DNA of 64,000 nt from DASZHJ01 sp035507155 (GTDB lineage: Bacteria > Pseudomonadota > Alphaproteobacteria > ATCC43930 > CGMCC-115725), in contig DATJOK010000124.1 in the NCBI GenBank assembly GCA_035507155.1, positions 25,872 through 89,871 of the forward strand, given 5' to 3'. Below, piece after piece: positions 36,740 through 44,519 of this stretch. The stretch's first letter is position 1; every line of letters starts with the position of its first letter. Under the pieces are notes generated by a model that did no database searches, was not told where the DNA came from, and was given only the letters and a program-made list of their open reading frames with translations. The position numbers and the translations under genes are program-made.

Positions 36740-37902
36740 CAGGATCCCTGTGGCTTGAGATAGGTTTGGATCATCGCGCGATCGCTGGCCTCCGGGCGCA
36801 GCTGCAGGTACCGGGCGAAGGATTGCTGCGCCTGGACCTTCTCGCCCGCGCGCATCTGCATGAGGCCGAGCGAGCGGTGGAGCTCCGGTGGAAAGCCGCC
36901 GAGCGCGATTGCCCGCTCATAGGCCTCGCGTGCCTTCTTGGCATCGCCGGTCCCGTCGCGCTGGCGGTAGACCTCGCCCGTGTAGTAGGCAATCTCGCCG
37001 TCCTCGCCGACAGTGGCGACGATCTCCTGCAGCACCACCAGCGTCCGCGGATACTCGCGGAGCTTGAGCTCGTCCTCCAGCATCGAGCCGCGCAAGCTGC
37101 GGATCTGCCCCTGATAGCGCTCGACATAGGTATCGCCGATGGGGCCGGCTGCGTCGGCGAGCCGGCGCAGGGTGGTCTCGCGCTCCTCCGGATCGGGATG
37201 CGCCTTGAAGAAGACATCCCGCTCCTTGTGCTCGGGATCGGAGTCGCGCTCGGCGATCACGTTCTGCCAGATGCGAGGAACCTCGGAGGGGCGGTAGCCG
37301 GCCTTGGTCATCAGCTCGAAGCCGATCCGGTCCGCCTCCCGTTCCTGGTCGCGGGAAAAACCGGGGATGCCGCCCAGGAGCGCCAAGCCGGCGAGACCGC
37401 CGGCGGCCCCGAAGCTTGCACCGAGCCAGGCGGCGGCGCTCGCCTTGTCGCGGATCTCGCGCATGCGCTGCAGGGAATGGCGTTGGATGTAGTGGCCGAG
37501 CTCGTGGCCGAGGATCGCCGCGAACTGTGCCTCGTTCTGGGTCCGGAGCAGCAGGCCACTCCATACCAGGATCATCCCGTTGGGAGCGGCCTCGGCATTG
37601 AAATAGGGGACGCGCATGACGTAGACGCGCACGTCCGCGCACTGCTGGGCAGCGAGCCGGCAGACGATCTCCTTGACGTAGGCGTCGAGCTCCGCGTCGC
37701 GGATCCGGAAGCGCGAAATGCGGGTCTCGTGCTCCGCCTTGTCCATCTCCTCCCAGAGCCCGCCCTCCTCGCTGGTGAGCGATGGGCGGTAGCCGGCACT
37801 GATCGGCCCTTCCGGCGCGTTGGCGGGATGGCAGGCGGCGAGCGTCACCGCCGAGCAGGAGCAGAGGCCACCCAGCACCGAGCGCCGGGTGAGCGTGCTC
37901 AC
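36739..37902 (-). CDS. M48-family metalloprotease, twin-arginine lipoprotein
   Basis: The 387-residue protein has a signal peptide with both a twin-arginine motif (TRRSVLGG, 5-12) and a lipobox LAAC (C24), so it should be exported folded and lipidated. The catalytic HELGH (133-137) and the third zinc-ligand Glu of the EREAD motif (E188) are intact, with the C-terminal third carrying TPR-like helices, as in BepA/LoiP-type periplasmic proteases that act in outer-membrane protein quality control. The GTG start at 37902 overlaps the upstream stop by four bases (GTGA). Its stop overlaps the next lipoprotein start by one base. Confidence 0.88.
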   Translation of the reverse strand: MSTLTRRSVLGGLCSCSAVTLAACHPANAPEGPISAGYRPSLTSEEGGLWEEMDKAEHETRISRFRIRDAELDAYVKEIVCRLAAQQCADVRVYVMRVPYFNAEAAPNGMILVWSGLLLRTQNEAQFAAILGHELGHYIQRHSLQRMREIRDKASAAAWLGASFGAAGGLAGLALLGGIPGFSRDQEREADRIGFELMTKAGYRPSEVPRIWQNVIAERDSDPEHKERDVFFKAHPDPEERETTLRRLADAAGPIGDTYVERYQGQIRSLRGSMLEDELKLREYPRTLVVLQEIVATVGEDGEIAYYTGEVYRQRDGTGDAKKAREAYERAIALGGFPPELHRSLGLMQMRAGEKVQAQQSFARYLQLRPEASDRAMIQTYLKPQGS

Positions 37903-38603
37903 TTGGGAAATCCTTCCATCATGGTGGCGACGGTACCCTTCGCCGCCTTCTCGCCGCGCAGATCCCCGGTCTGCCGCAGCAGCCGGTTGTACCAGACGAT
38001 GTCGCCGGTTCTGAGATCGATCAGCGAGACGAAGGCGAGCTGCGACCCGCCAGGAATGGCAACGCCGATCACCGCCGCCGCCACGATCTGCAACGCGATG
38101 CGGCCGCCGGTGCTGTAGCTGTCGCGCACGTAAGTGAGGAGCGCGTAATCGGCGTTGTATTGCTCGCGAAGGACAGCGACCGACGGCCCAAGCGACCAGT
38201 CGAACACGTGTTGCTTGGTTGGCAGCTGCAGAGGGCCGGAATACTGATGGATCAAGATCGACTTGCCGACGGCGCCGTAGAGTTTGGTGACCGCGCGCAG
38301 CGCCTCGACCTTGTCGGGCGGCAGCTTGCCCTCGTCGTAGTCGACCATCACCAGGTTGCGCTCGATGCCCTGGGCGTGGAACGCGGTGACCATGTCGCGC
38401 TTGGCGGCTTCGGTCCAATCCGCCTTGGGCTCGAGCACGCCGCCGGCGTCGAGCTCGGAGAGCTGCACGTCCGGCGGCATCAGCACCACGCGGGTCTCGC
38501 CCGCCTCCCGCGTCAGTTCCTTCGTCTTCGGCAACGTCATGGACTGACACGCCGACAGGGCGATGCCGAGCATCGCCACCAGCACAAATTTCCCGCCCCG
38601 CAC
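37899..38603 (-). CDS. Lipoprotein of unknown function, first gene of an M48 protease operon
   Basis: The 234-residue product has a type II signal peptide ending LSAC (C19) followed by QSM. The mature part contains a VVLMPPDVQLSELDAGG stretch, a helical middle, and a glycine-rich segment near residues 165-190 that may be hydrophobic. It overlaps the M48 protease gene by four bases, and the operon order is this lipoprotein, the protease, then a second lipoprotein. The spacing strongly suggests coupled expression. The function is unknown, and the family was not recognised. Confidence 0.7.
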   Translation of the reverse strand: MRGGKFVLVAMLGIALSACQSMTLPKTKELTREAGETRVVLMPPDVQLSELDAGGVLEPKADWTEAAKRDMVTAFHAQGIERNLVMVDYDEGKLPPDKVEALRAVTKLYGAVGKSILIHQYSGPLQLPTKQHVFDWSLGPSVAVLREQYNADYALLTYVRDSYSTGGRIALQIVAAAVIGVAIPGGSQLAFVSLIDLRTGDIVWYNRLLRQTGDLRGEKAAKGTVATMMEGFPK

Positions 38604-39212
38604 TGATCTCCCCCGTTGGATCCGCTCCCCTGTTCGCTCAGCCTAGGGGGCCGCGCGAGAATGTGCAACCGAATGGTGCAGATCTCCGGCGATCATCACG
38701 CGCCTCGGAGGATCGCGCTATCCATGGTCGATGCAAGGGCAGGTTTGCCCGCTCTCCGGTTCAGGAAGGATTGCCGTGCCATCGCAATGGATTGCAATGC
38801 GACGCGGTCCTGCGCCGAGCGCATTGGCGTGCAGAGAGGGGCACCACCAGCGTCGCGATCTCCGATGTCGCGAGTGCGGGACAGGGCGCGTGGGCTGGGG
38901 TCATCCTCACACCTTACGAATATTGCCTGCGATTTCGGCAGGCATGTGCGCTGATCGCGTCGCAAAAACCTTACGACGCTGCGGGTTGCGGCCTTGCTCA
39001 CCTGCCGGTACGCTCGGCGCGACTAGAAAGTTACGATGGCGCGTCCCGCGGAACCGCTCTCTTGCACGGAGTGTTTCCTTGGCGACCCGCTGCTTCAGCT
39101 GCCCGGGATCCAACGGTCTCGTGCTTTCCCGCTCCGCCACCGCCGCGCGATGGCGGAGGCGCCGAGGCTCCCGCCTTGGCGATCACCCCCTGCGAGCAAG
39201 AAAGAGGACAGC
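38604..39212. other. Long intergenic region upstream of sodB
   Basis: This 609-bp gap is the longest non-coding stretch in the window. Open frames in it have third positions unlike those of neighbouring genes and no good ribosome sites. Visible elements are a direct repeat GCAATG (twice, near 38785-38800) and a 6-bp stem GCGTCG/CGACGC (38957-38962 and 38974-38979) with an 11-base loop. A decayed gene or a long regulatory region for sodB is possible. No tRNA or known RNA was recognised. Confidence 0.4.
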
Positions 39213-39815
39213 ATGGCGTTCGAACTTCCGTCCCTCCCTTACGACAAATCCGCCCTCGAGCCGGTCATGTCGGCAAAGACCCTCGAGTTCCATCATGGCA
39301 AGCACCATCAGGCTTATGTCACCAACCTCAACAACCTGATCAAGGACACGCCCCTCGCCAGCCAGTCCCTGGAGGAGATCATCAAGGCGAGCGCCAAGGA
39401 CGAGTCCAAGGCCGGCATCTTCAACAACTCCGCCCAGGTCTGGAACCACACCTTCTTCTGGAGCTCGATGAAGCCCAATGGCGGCGGCGCGCCCTCCGGC
39501 GACGTCGCGCAGGCGATCACCAAATTCTTCGGCGGCCTCGACAAGTTCAAGGAGCAGTTCAAGACCGCGGCGGTCGGCCAGTTCGGCAGCGGCTGGGCAT
39601 GGCTCGTCGCCGACAAGGGCGAGCTCAAGATCGTGAAGACCCCGAACGCGGCGACGCCGATCACCAGCGGGCAGACCCCGCTCGTCACCTGCGACGTCTG
39701 GGAGCACGCCTATTATCTCGACTATCAGAACCGGCGCCCGGACTTCGTCCAGGCCTTCCTGGACAAGCTGGTGAACTGGGACTTCGCGGCAAAGAATCTG
39801 GCGGGCGCGAAATAG
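39213..39815 (+). CDS. sodB: Superoxide dismutase, iron type
   Basis: The 200-residue protein converts superoxide to oxygen and hydrogen peroxide. Metal ligands H27, H79, D161 and H165 are all present. The iron type is indicated by Gln75 from the N-terminal domain (NNSAQVWNH) together with Ala, not Gln, at the position that marks manganese enzymes (TPNAATP). It has no signal peptide, so it is cytoplasmic. GAGGAC precedes the ATG at 39213. A rho-independent terminator follows. Confidence 0.95.
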   Translation: MAFELPSLPYDKSALEPVMSAKTLEFHHGKHHQAYVTNLNNLIKDTPLASQSLEEIIKASAKDESKAGIFNNSAQVWNHTFFWSSMKPNGGGAPSGDVAQAITKFFGGLDKFKEQFKTAAVGQFGSGWAWLVADKGELKIVKTPNAATPITSGQTPLVTCDVWEHAYYLDYQNRRPDFVQAFLDKLVNWDFAAKNLAGAK

Positions 39816-39840
39816 CCCCACACGCCGATCGCGATACGGG

Positions 39841-39869
39841 AAAGGCGGGCTCTGCAGCCCGCCTTTTTT
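39841..39869 (+). terminator. Rho-independent terminator of sodB
   Basis: GGCGGGCT (39844-39851) and AGCCCGCC (39856-39863) form an 8-bp perfect stem with a CTGC loop, extended by AAA/TTT pairs, and followed by six Ts. It lies 26 bases after the sodB stop and may also end transcription of the convergent secF-Mth938 operon, though the T-run on that side is short. Confidence 0.9.
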
Positions 39870-39887
39870 GTTGCGCGGCGACGTCCC

Positions 39888-40262
39888 TCAGGCGATGCGG
39901 ATCAGCGCCGCCGCCACCCGCCTTTCCTCCGCCATCAGCACGTTGTAGGTGCGGCAGGCGGCGCCGGTATCCATGGCATCGACGACGATGCCGGCGGCCC
40001 GCAGGGTCTGACGGAGACCGGGACTGACGGGCGCCATGCGCGATCCGCAGCCAAGCAGCAGGATCTCGACGCCGCCATGCTCGATGACAGGACGCAAGCT
40101 TTCGGCGGTGAGGTCGCCGATCGCGGTGACCTCCCAGGCGCTGGTGCGGTCGGGAAAGACCAGGACCGAGCTCGCAAAGCTGATGCCGGTGACGCGAAAG
40201 CCGCTCGGGCCGTACCGCTCGATCACCTGGCGGCCGGCCGGGATGATCGGCGTCACGTCCAT
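39888..40262 (-). CDS. Mth938-domain protein (DUF498, NDUFAF3-like)
   Basis: The 124-residue protein is a single Mth938 domain with the family's ISFASSVLVFPDR-type strand, VEILLLGCGSRM and MDTGAACRTYNVLMAEERRV segments. The mitochondrial relative NDUFAF3 is a complex I assembly factor. It lies five bases after secF and is the last gene of the yajC-secD-secF-Mth938 operon, which ends at the sodB terminator. The NDUFAF6-like gene often adjacent to it in other alphaproteobacteria is here about 3.8 kb away. Confidence 0.88.
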   Translation of the reverse strand: MDVTPIIPAGRQVIERYGPSGFRVTGISFASSVLVFPDRTSAWEVTAIGDLTAESLRPVIEHGGVEILLLGCGSRMAPVSPGLRQTLRAAGIVVDAMDTGAACRTYNVLMAEERRVAAALIRIA

Positions 40263-40267
40263 GGGGA

Positions 40268-41257
40268 TCAGCTGTTGCGCTGAGCCGCCTGCGCGCCAGG
40301 CGGCTTGATCGCGGGCGTGCCGGCGACAGCATTGCCCTTGTCGGCCGTCGCCGCGCTGGTGCCGGGCCGGCCGGGCCGGATGTAGTAGAGCAGCGGCGCC
40401 GCGATGAAGAGCGAGGAATAGGTCCCGATCACGATGCCCCAGAGCATCGCGATGCTGAATCCCCGCAGCACCTCGCCGCCGAAGATCAGCAGCGACAGCA
40501 CGGCGAGTCCCGTCGTGCTCACTGTCAGGATGGTGCGCGACAGCGTCTCGTTGAGGCTCAGGTTGATCAGCGTGCGGAAATCCATGGTCTTGTATTTCCG
40601 CATGCTCTCGCGCACGCGGTCGTAGATCACCACGGTATCGTTGACCGAATAGCCGGCGATGGTGAGGATCGCCGCCAGGGTCGTCAGGTTGAACTCGAGG
40701 TGCAGCAGCGCGAAGAGGCCGACGGTGGTGATCGAATCATGCAGCGTCGACAGCATGGCGCCGACACCGAACTGCCACTCGAAACGGAACCAGACGTAGA
40801 TCGCGATGGCGATGAGCGCCAGCACGGTGGCGATGACGCCGGCCCGGATCAGCTCCCTGCCGACCGTCGGCCCCACCACCTCGACGCGCCGGAACTCGAC
40901 GGCCTGGCCCAGCGCCTGACGGACTTTCTCGACGCCCTGCATCTGCGCCTTGTCGTCACCGGGCTGGCGCGGCAGGCGGATCAGCACCTCGTCCGGCGTG
41001 CCGAAGCCCTGCAGCGAGGCTTCGCCGACATTGAGGCTGTCGACCTTGGCACGCATCGAGGCGAGATCCGCCGGGCCCTGGGTGCGCACCTCGATCAGCA
41101 CGCCGCCGGAGAAATCGATGCCGTAGTTGAGGCCGGTGCCGAAGAAGAGGCCGATCGACAGCACCGAGAGCAGCAGCGAGAAGGCGAAGCCCAGCTTGTG
41201 CAGCCCCATGAAGTCGATGTTGGGGATGCGGCGGATGACGATGAGGGGACGGAACAT
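40268..41257 (-). CDS. secF: Protein translocase subunit SecF
   Basis: The 329-residue integral membrane protein has the SecF N-terminal helix, the periplasmic P1-like domain with the GIDFSGGVLIEVRT motif, and the five C-terminal helices of the RND-like fold, including the conserved GYSVNDTVVIYDRVRE segment in TM4 with its Asp for proton coupling. It assists SecA-driven export after translocation begins. It is 13 bp after secD on the same strand, and Mth938 follows. Confidence 0.95.
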   Translation of the reverse strand: MFRPLIVIRRIPNIDFMGLHKLGFAFSLLLSVLSIGLFFGTGLNYGIDFSGGVLIEVRTQGPADLASMRAKVDSLNVGEASLQGFGTPDEVLIRLPRQPGDDKAQMQGVEKVRQALGQAVEFRRVEVVGPTVGRELIRAGVIATVLALIAIAIYVWFRFEWQFGVGAMLSTLHDSITTVGLFALLHLEFNLTTLAAILTIAGYSVNDTVVIYDRVRESMRKYKTMDFRTLINLSLNETLSRTILTVSTTGLAVLSLLIFGGEVLRGFSIAMLWGIVIGTYSSLFIAAPLLYYIRPGRPGTSAATADKGNAVAGTPAIKPPGAQAAQRNS

Positions 41258-41270
41258 GCGTGCGGGCCCG

Positions 41271-42851
41271 TCAGATCGGAATGACCTTGGGCCGCGTGCG
41301 GCGGACCCAGGTGACGATCTGGAGACGGGTCACCAGGATCGCCGAGAAGAGCGAGGTGAGAACGCCGAGGCTCAGGGTGACGGCGAAACCCTTGACCGGG
41401 CCCGAGCCCAACCAGAACATCAGCGCGCCCGCCACCAGCGTCGTCACGTGGCTGTCGAGGATGGTGCCGAAGGCGCGCGCGAAGCCCGCCTCAAGCGCCG
41501 AGAGCAGGGTGCGGCCGGTGCGCACCTCCTCGCGGATGCGCTCATAGATCAGCACGTTGGCATCGACCGCCATGCCCATGGTGAGCGCGATGCCGGCGAT
41601 GCCCGGCAAAGTGAGCGTGGCGCCCAGCAGCGACAGGCTCGCCATCATCAGGCAGAGGTTGAAGAAGAGCGCGATGTTGGCGAAGATTCCGAAGAGGCCG
41701 TAGAACACCAGCATGAACAGCACGACCAGGGTCACGCCGACAAAGCTGGCGAGGGTGCCGGCGTGAATTGAATCGGCGCCGAGATCGGGGCCGACGGTGC
41801 GCTCCTCGAGAATGGTGAGCGGCGCCGGCAGGGCGCCCGCGCGCAGCAGCAATGCCAGGTCGTTGGCGCTCTGGGTGGTGAAGCTGCCGGAGATCACGCC
41901 GGCGCCGCCGAGGATCGGCTCGCGGATGACCGGTGCGCTGATCACCTTGCCGTCCAGCACGATCGCGAAGGGCTTGCCCACATTCGCCTTGGTCGCCTCG
42001 CCGAAGCGGCGCGCGCCGTTGCTGTCGAACTTGAAGCTGACCACCGGCTCGCTGTTCTGGAAGGTCGCCTGCGCGTCGGTGAGGCTGTCGCCGCTTACCA
42101 TCACGCGCCGCTGCACGACGTATTCCTGCTTCGGCGCGCCGGGATGCCGCGGATCCTCCGCGCCCGGCAGGATGTCGTCGCCGGGCGGCAGGCGGCCGTG
42201 GCGCGCCTCGTCGGCCGTCACGCTGGTATCGACGAGCTGGAAGGTCATCTTGGCGGTCTTGCCGAGGATCTCCTTCACGTGCTCGGGATTGTCGATGCCG
42301 GGGAGCTGCACCAGGATGCGGTCGCTGCCCTCGCGCTGAATGGTCGGCTCCTTGGTGCCGGTCTCGTCGATGCGCCGGCGCACGATCTCGATCGACTGAT
42401 CGAGCACCGTGCTCTCGCGCTGCTGCAGGGCCGAGTCGCTGAAGGCGAGCGATACCTGGCCATCGTTGCTGATGGTCGGCACCAGGTCGGGATCGAGCTT
42501 CGGCACCAGATTGCGCACGTCATCGAGGCGGGCGGGATCGCTCACGGTGAAGACGAGCTTGTTGTTCTGTACCGCGAGCCCCGTGTAGCCGATGCGCGCG
42601 TTGCGCAGCTCGGTGCGGGCGGCATCGAGGGCGTTGTTGAGCCGCTCGCGGATCACCGTGTTCATGTCGACCTGGAGCAGCAGGTGCGAGCCGCCGCGCA
42701 GGTCGAGACCGAGGCTGATCTGACGATGGGGAACCCAGTCCGGGAGCTTGTCGAGCGTCGCCGGGCTGAACAGGTTCGGGAGCGTCAGCAGCACCCCGAG
42801 CAGACAGATCCCGAGGATCAGCGTCACCTTCCAGGTCTGGAAGTATAGCAT
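41271..42851 (-). CDS. secD: Protein translocase subunit SecD
   Basis: The 526-residue protein has one N-terminal helix, a large periplasmic P1 region (GLDLRGGSHLLLQVD start), and six C-terminal RND-type helices with the conserved TM4 GMAVDANVLIYERIREE motif. SecD and SecF form the proton-driven complex that completes secretion through SecYEG. The gene is downstream of yajC on the same strand with a 29-base gap. Length and motif order are normal. Confidence 0.95.
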   Translation of the reverse strand: MLYFQTWKVTLILGICLLGVLLTLPNLFSPATLDKLPDWVPHRQISLGLDLRGGSHLLLQVDMNTVIRERLNNALDAARTELRNARIGYTGLAVQNNKLVFTVSDPARLDDVRNLVPKLDPDLVPTISNDGQVSLAFSDSALQQRESTVLDQSIEIVRRRIDETGTKEPTIQREGSDRILVQLPGIDNPEHVKEILGKTAKMTFQLVDTSVTADEARHGRLPPGDDILPGAEDPRHPGAPKQEYVVQRRVMVSGDSLTDAQATFQNSEPVVSFKFDSNGARRFGEATKANVGKPFAIVLDGKVISAPVIREPILGGAGVISGSFTTQSANDLALLLRAGALPAPLTILEERTVGPDLGADSIHAGTLASFVGVTLVVLFMLVFYGLFGIFANIALFFNLCLMMASLSLLGATLTLPGIAGIALTMGMAVDANVLIYERIREEVRTGRTLLSALEAGFARAFGTILDSHVTTLVAGALMFWLGSGPVKGFAVTLSLGVLTSLFSAILVTRLQIVTWVRRTRPKVIPI

Positions 42852-42880
42852 CGCCTAGGCCCGATTCCTGATGTCGCGCG

Positions 42881-43270
42881 TCAGCCGCCCTTGGCGGCGT
42901 CCGCTTCTTTCTCCCCGGCGGCCTCCGCCTCCTTCTCTTTCTCTTTGCCCTTGCCGGCGGGCTCGGTCTTGGCCAGCACCTGGGTGATCGTGCTGCGCAT
43001 GACGCGCACCCGCACGTTCTCGGCAATGTCCACGGCCACCTCGCTGTCGCCCACCACCTTGGCGACGGTGCCGATGATGCCGCCGCCGGTCACCACGCGA
43101 TCGCCGCGCCGGAGGGACTCCAAAGTCGCCTTGTGCTGCTTCGCGCGCTGCTGCTGCGGGCGGATCAGGAAGAAGTAGAAAACGACGAAAATCAGGATCA
43201 GCGGCAGGAGTTGAACCATGCCGCCGGCACTGTCGACGAGCGATTGCGCGTACGCCGGCGTAATGAGCAT
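42881..43270 (-). CDS. yajC: Preprotein translocase auxiliary subunit YajC
   Basis: The 129-residue protein has one transmembrane helix (about 20-37, MVQLLPLILIFVVFYFF) and the family motif FLIRPQQQRAKQH immediately after it, then the DRVVTGGGIIGTV domain. The C-terminus is a Lys/Glu/Ala-rich tail. It binds SecDF in the membrane. It starts the yajC-secD-secF-Mth938 operon and is divergent from the DUF815 ATPase by about 190 bp. The ATG at 43270 opens directly with the family N-terminus (ITPAYAQS). Confidence 0.95.
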   Translation of the reverse strand: MLITPAYAQSLVDSAGGMVQLLPLILIFVVFYFFLIRPQQQRAKQHKATLESLRRGDRVVTGGGIIGTVAKVVGDSEVAVDIAENVRVRVMRSTITQVLAKTEPAGKGKEKEKEAEAAGEKEADAAKGG

Positions 43271-43460
43271 CGGCCCTCCGAGGGTCTTCTCTGAGCGCGG
43301 CGTCCCTCCCCGGGCGCGCCGGTGGGCCGCATTGGTACGCGGTTTGCCCGCAAAGAGCAATGGCGCCGGAATGCCCGCGGTTGACCGCCGGGCGCTTTGT
43401 GCTAGGGTCCCCCGCCATCCCACAAGCCCCGGTTTCACTGCGATTTTTCCGCGACTGCCG

Positions 43461-44321
43461 ATGACCGCAAAGCACGATCTCGAGCCCCTGCTGCAACGGG
43501 TCGCCGACGCGTTGGAGCGCCTGGCGCCACCCCGCCCGCCGACCAACGACCTCGAGGCCGCCGACGCCTTCGTCTGGCACGCGGAGCGCGAATGGCTGGA
43601 GCCGGTGCCGACGGTGAACCGGGTCGAGATCTCGCTTCTGCGGGGGATCGACCGCGTGCGCGACATCCTCCTCGACAACACCGATCGCTTCGCCAAGGGG
43701 CTCCCCGCCAACAACGTGCTGCTCTGGGGCGCCCGCGGCATGGGCAAGAGCTCGCTGGTGAAGGCAACCCATGCGGCAATCAACGCCGAGCGGGCGCGCT
43801 CGCTGGTGCTGGTGGAGATCCACCGCGAGGATATTCCCACCCTCCCCCGCCTGCTCGCGCTCCTGCGTGCGACCAAGCGCCGCTGCATCCTGTTCTGCGA
43901 CGATCTCTCCTTCGACCAGCAGGACGCCAGCTACAAGTCGCTGAAGGCGGTACTCGACGGCGGCATCGAGGGCCGGCCGGCGAATGTCGTGCTCTACGCG
44001 ACCTCCAACCGCCGCCATCTGCTGTCGCGCGACATGATCGAGAACGAGCGCTCGACCGCGATCAACCCCGGCGAGGCGGTGGAGGAGAAAGTCTCGCTCT
44101 CCGACCGCTTCGGCCTCTGGCTCGGGTTCCACGCCTGCGACAACGAGACCTTCCACGCCATGGTGCGCGGCTATGCCAAGCGCTACGACCTCGACGTGCC
44201 CGAGGACCAGCTCAAGGCCGAGGCGCATGAGTGGTCGGTGACCCGCGGCGCGCGCTCCGGCCGCGTCGCCTGGCAGTACATCCAGGATCTCGCCGGCCGC
44301 CTCGGCAAGCAGATCGCCTAA
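43461..44321 (+). CDS. DUF815-family AAA+ ATPase
   Basis: The 286-residue protein is a DUF815 P-loop ATPase with Walker A GARGMGKSS (90-98) and Walker B CILFCDDLSF (142-151), the sensor stretch LYATSNRRHL, and an arginine-rich ERSTAINPGE loop. DUF815 genes sit divergent from yajC in many alphaproteobacteria. It is cytoplasmic. Its function is not established, although an ATP-driven remodelling role is likely from the fold. The ATG at 43461 lacks a strong ribosome site, but the conserved N-terminal KHDLEPLLQRVADALERL begins there. Confidence 0.88.
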   Translation: MTAKHDLEPLLQRVADALERLAPPRPPTNDLEAADAFVWHAEREWLEPVPTVNRVEISLLRGIDRVRDILLDNTDRFAKGLPANNVLLWGARGMGKSSLVKATHAAINAERARSLVLVEIHREDIPTLPRLLALLRATKRRCILFCDDLSFDQQDASYKSLKAVLDGGIEGRPANVVLYATSNRRHLLSRDMIENERSTAINPGEAVEEKVSLSDRFGLWLGFHACDNETFHAMVRGYAKRYDLDVPEDQLKAEAHEWSVTRGARSGRVAWQYIQDLAGRLGKQIA

Positions 44322-44519
44322 CCTCCGTCTCGCGCTGCGCCTGTAATTCCGGCGCCAGATCACCACTGGCGGTGGCAAAGGCGCGATAGAGATCAACCAC
44401 TTAACTCGCCCTTAAAGAGCCTGGTCGCAAATAGACGATCGAGGGGCAGCCGCTCGCATCGCGGGCGGCGACGGCCGCGGCCAGGGGTTATCCGCGCAGG
44501 CCGCAGAGGGGGGCTTCCC

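Noticed and set aside
38616..39140. Small genes in the gap before sodB
   Set aside because: Third positions are not GC-biased like real genes here, there are no good starts, and no motif was recognised.
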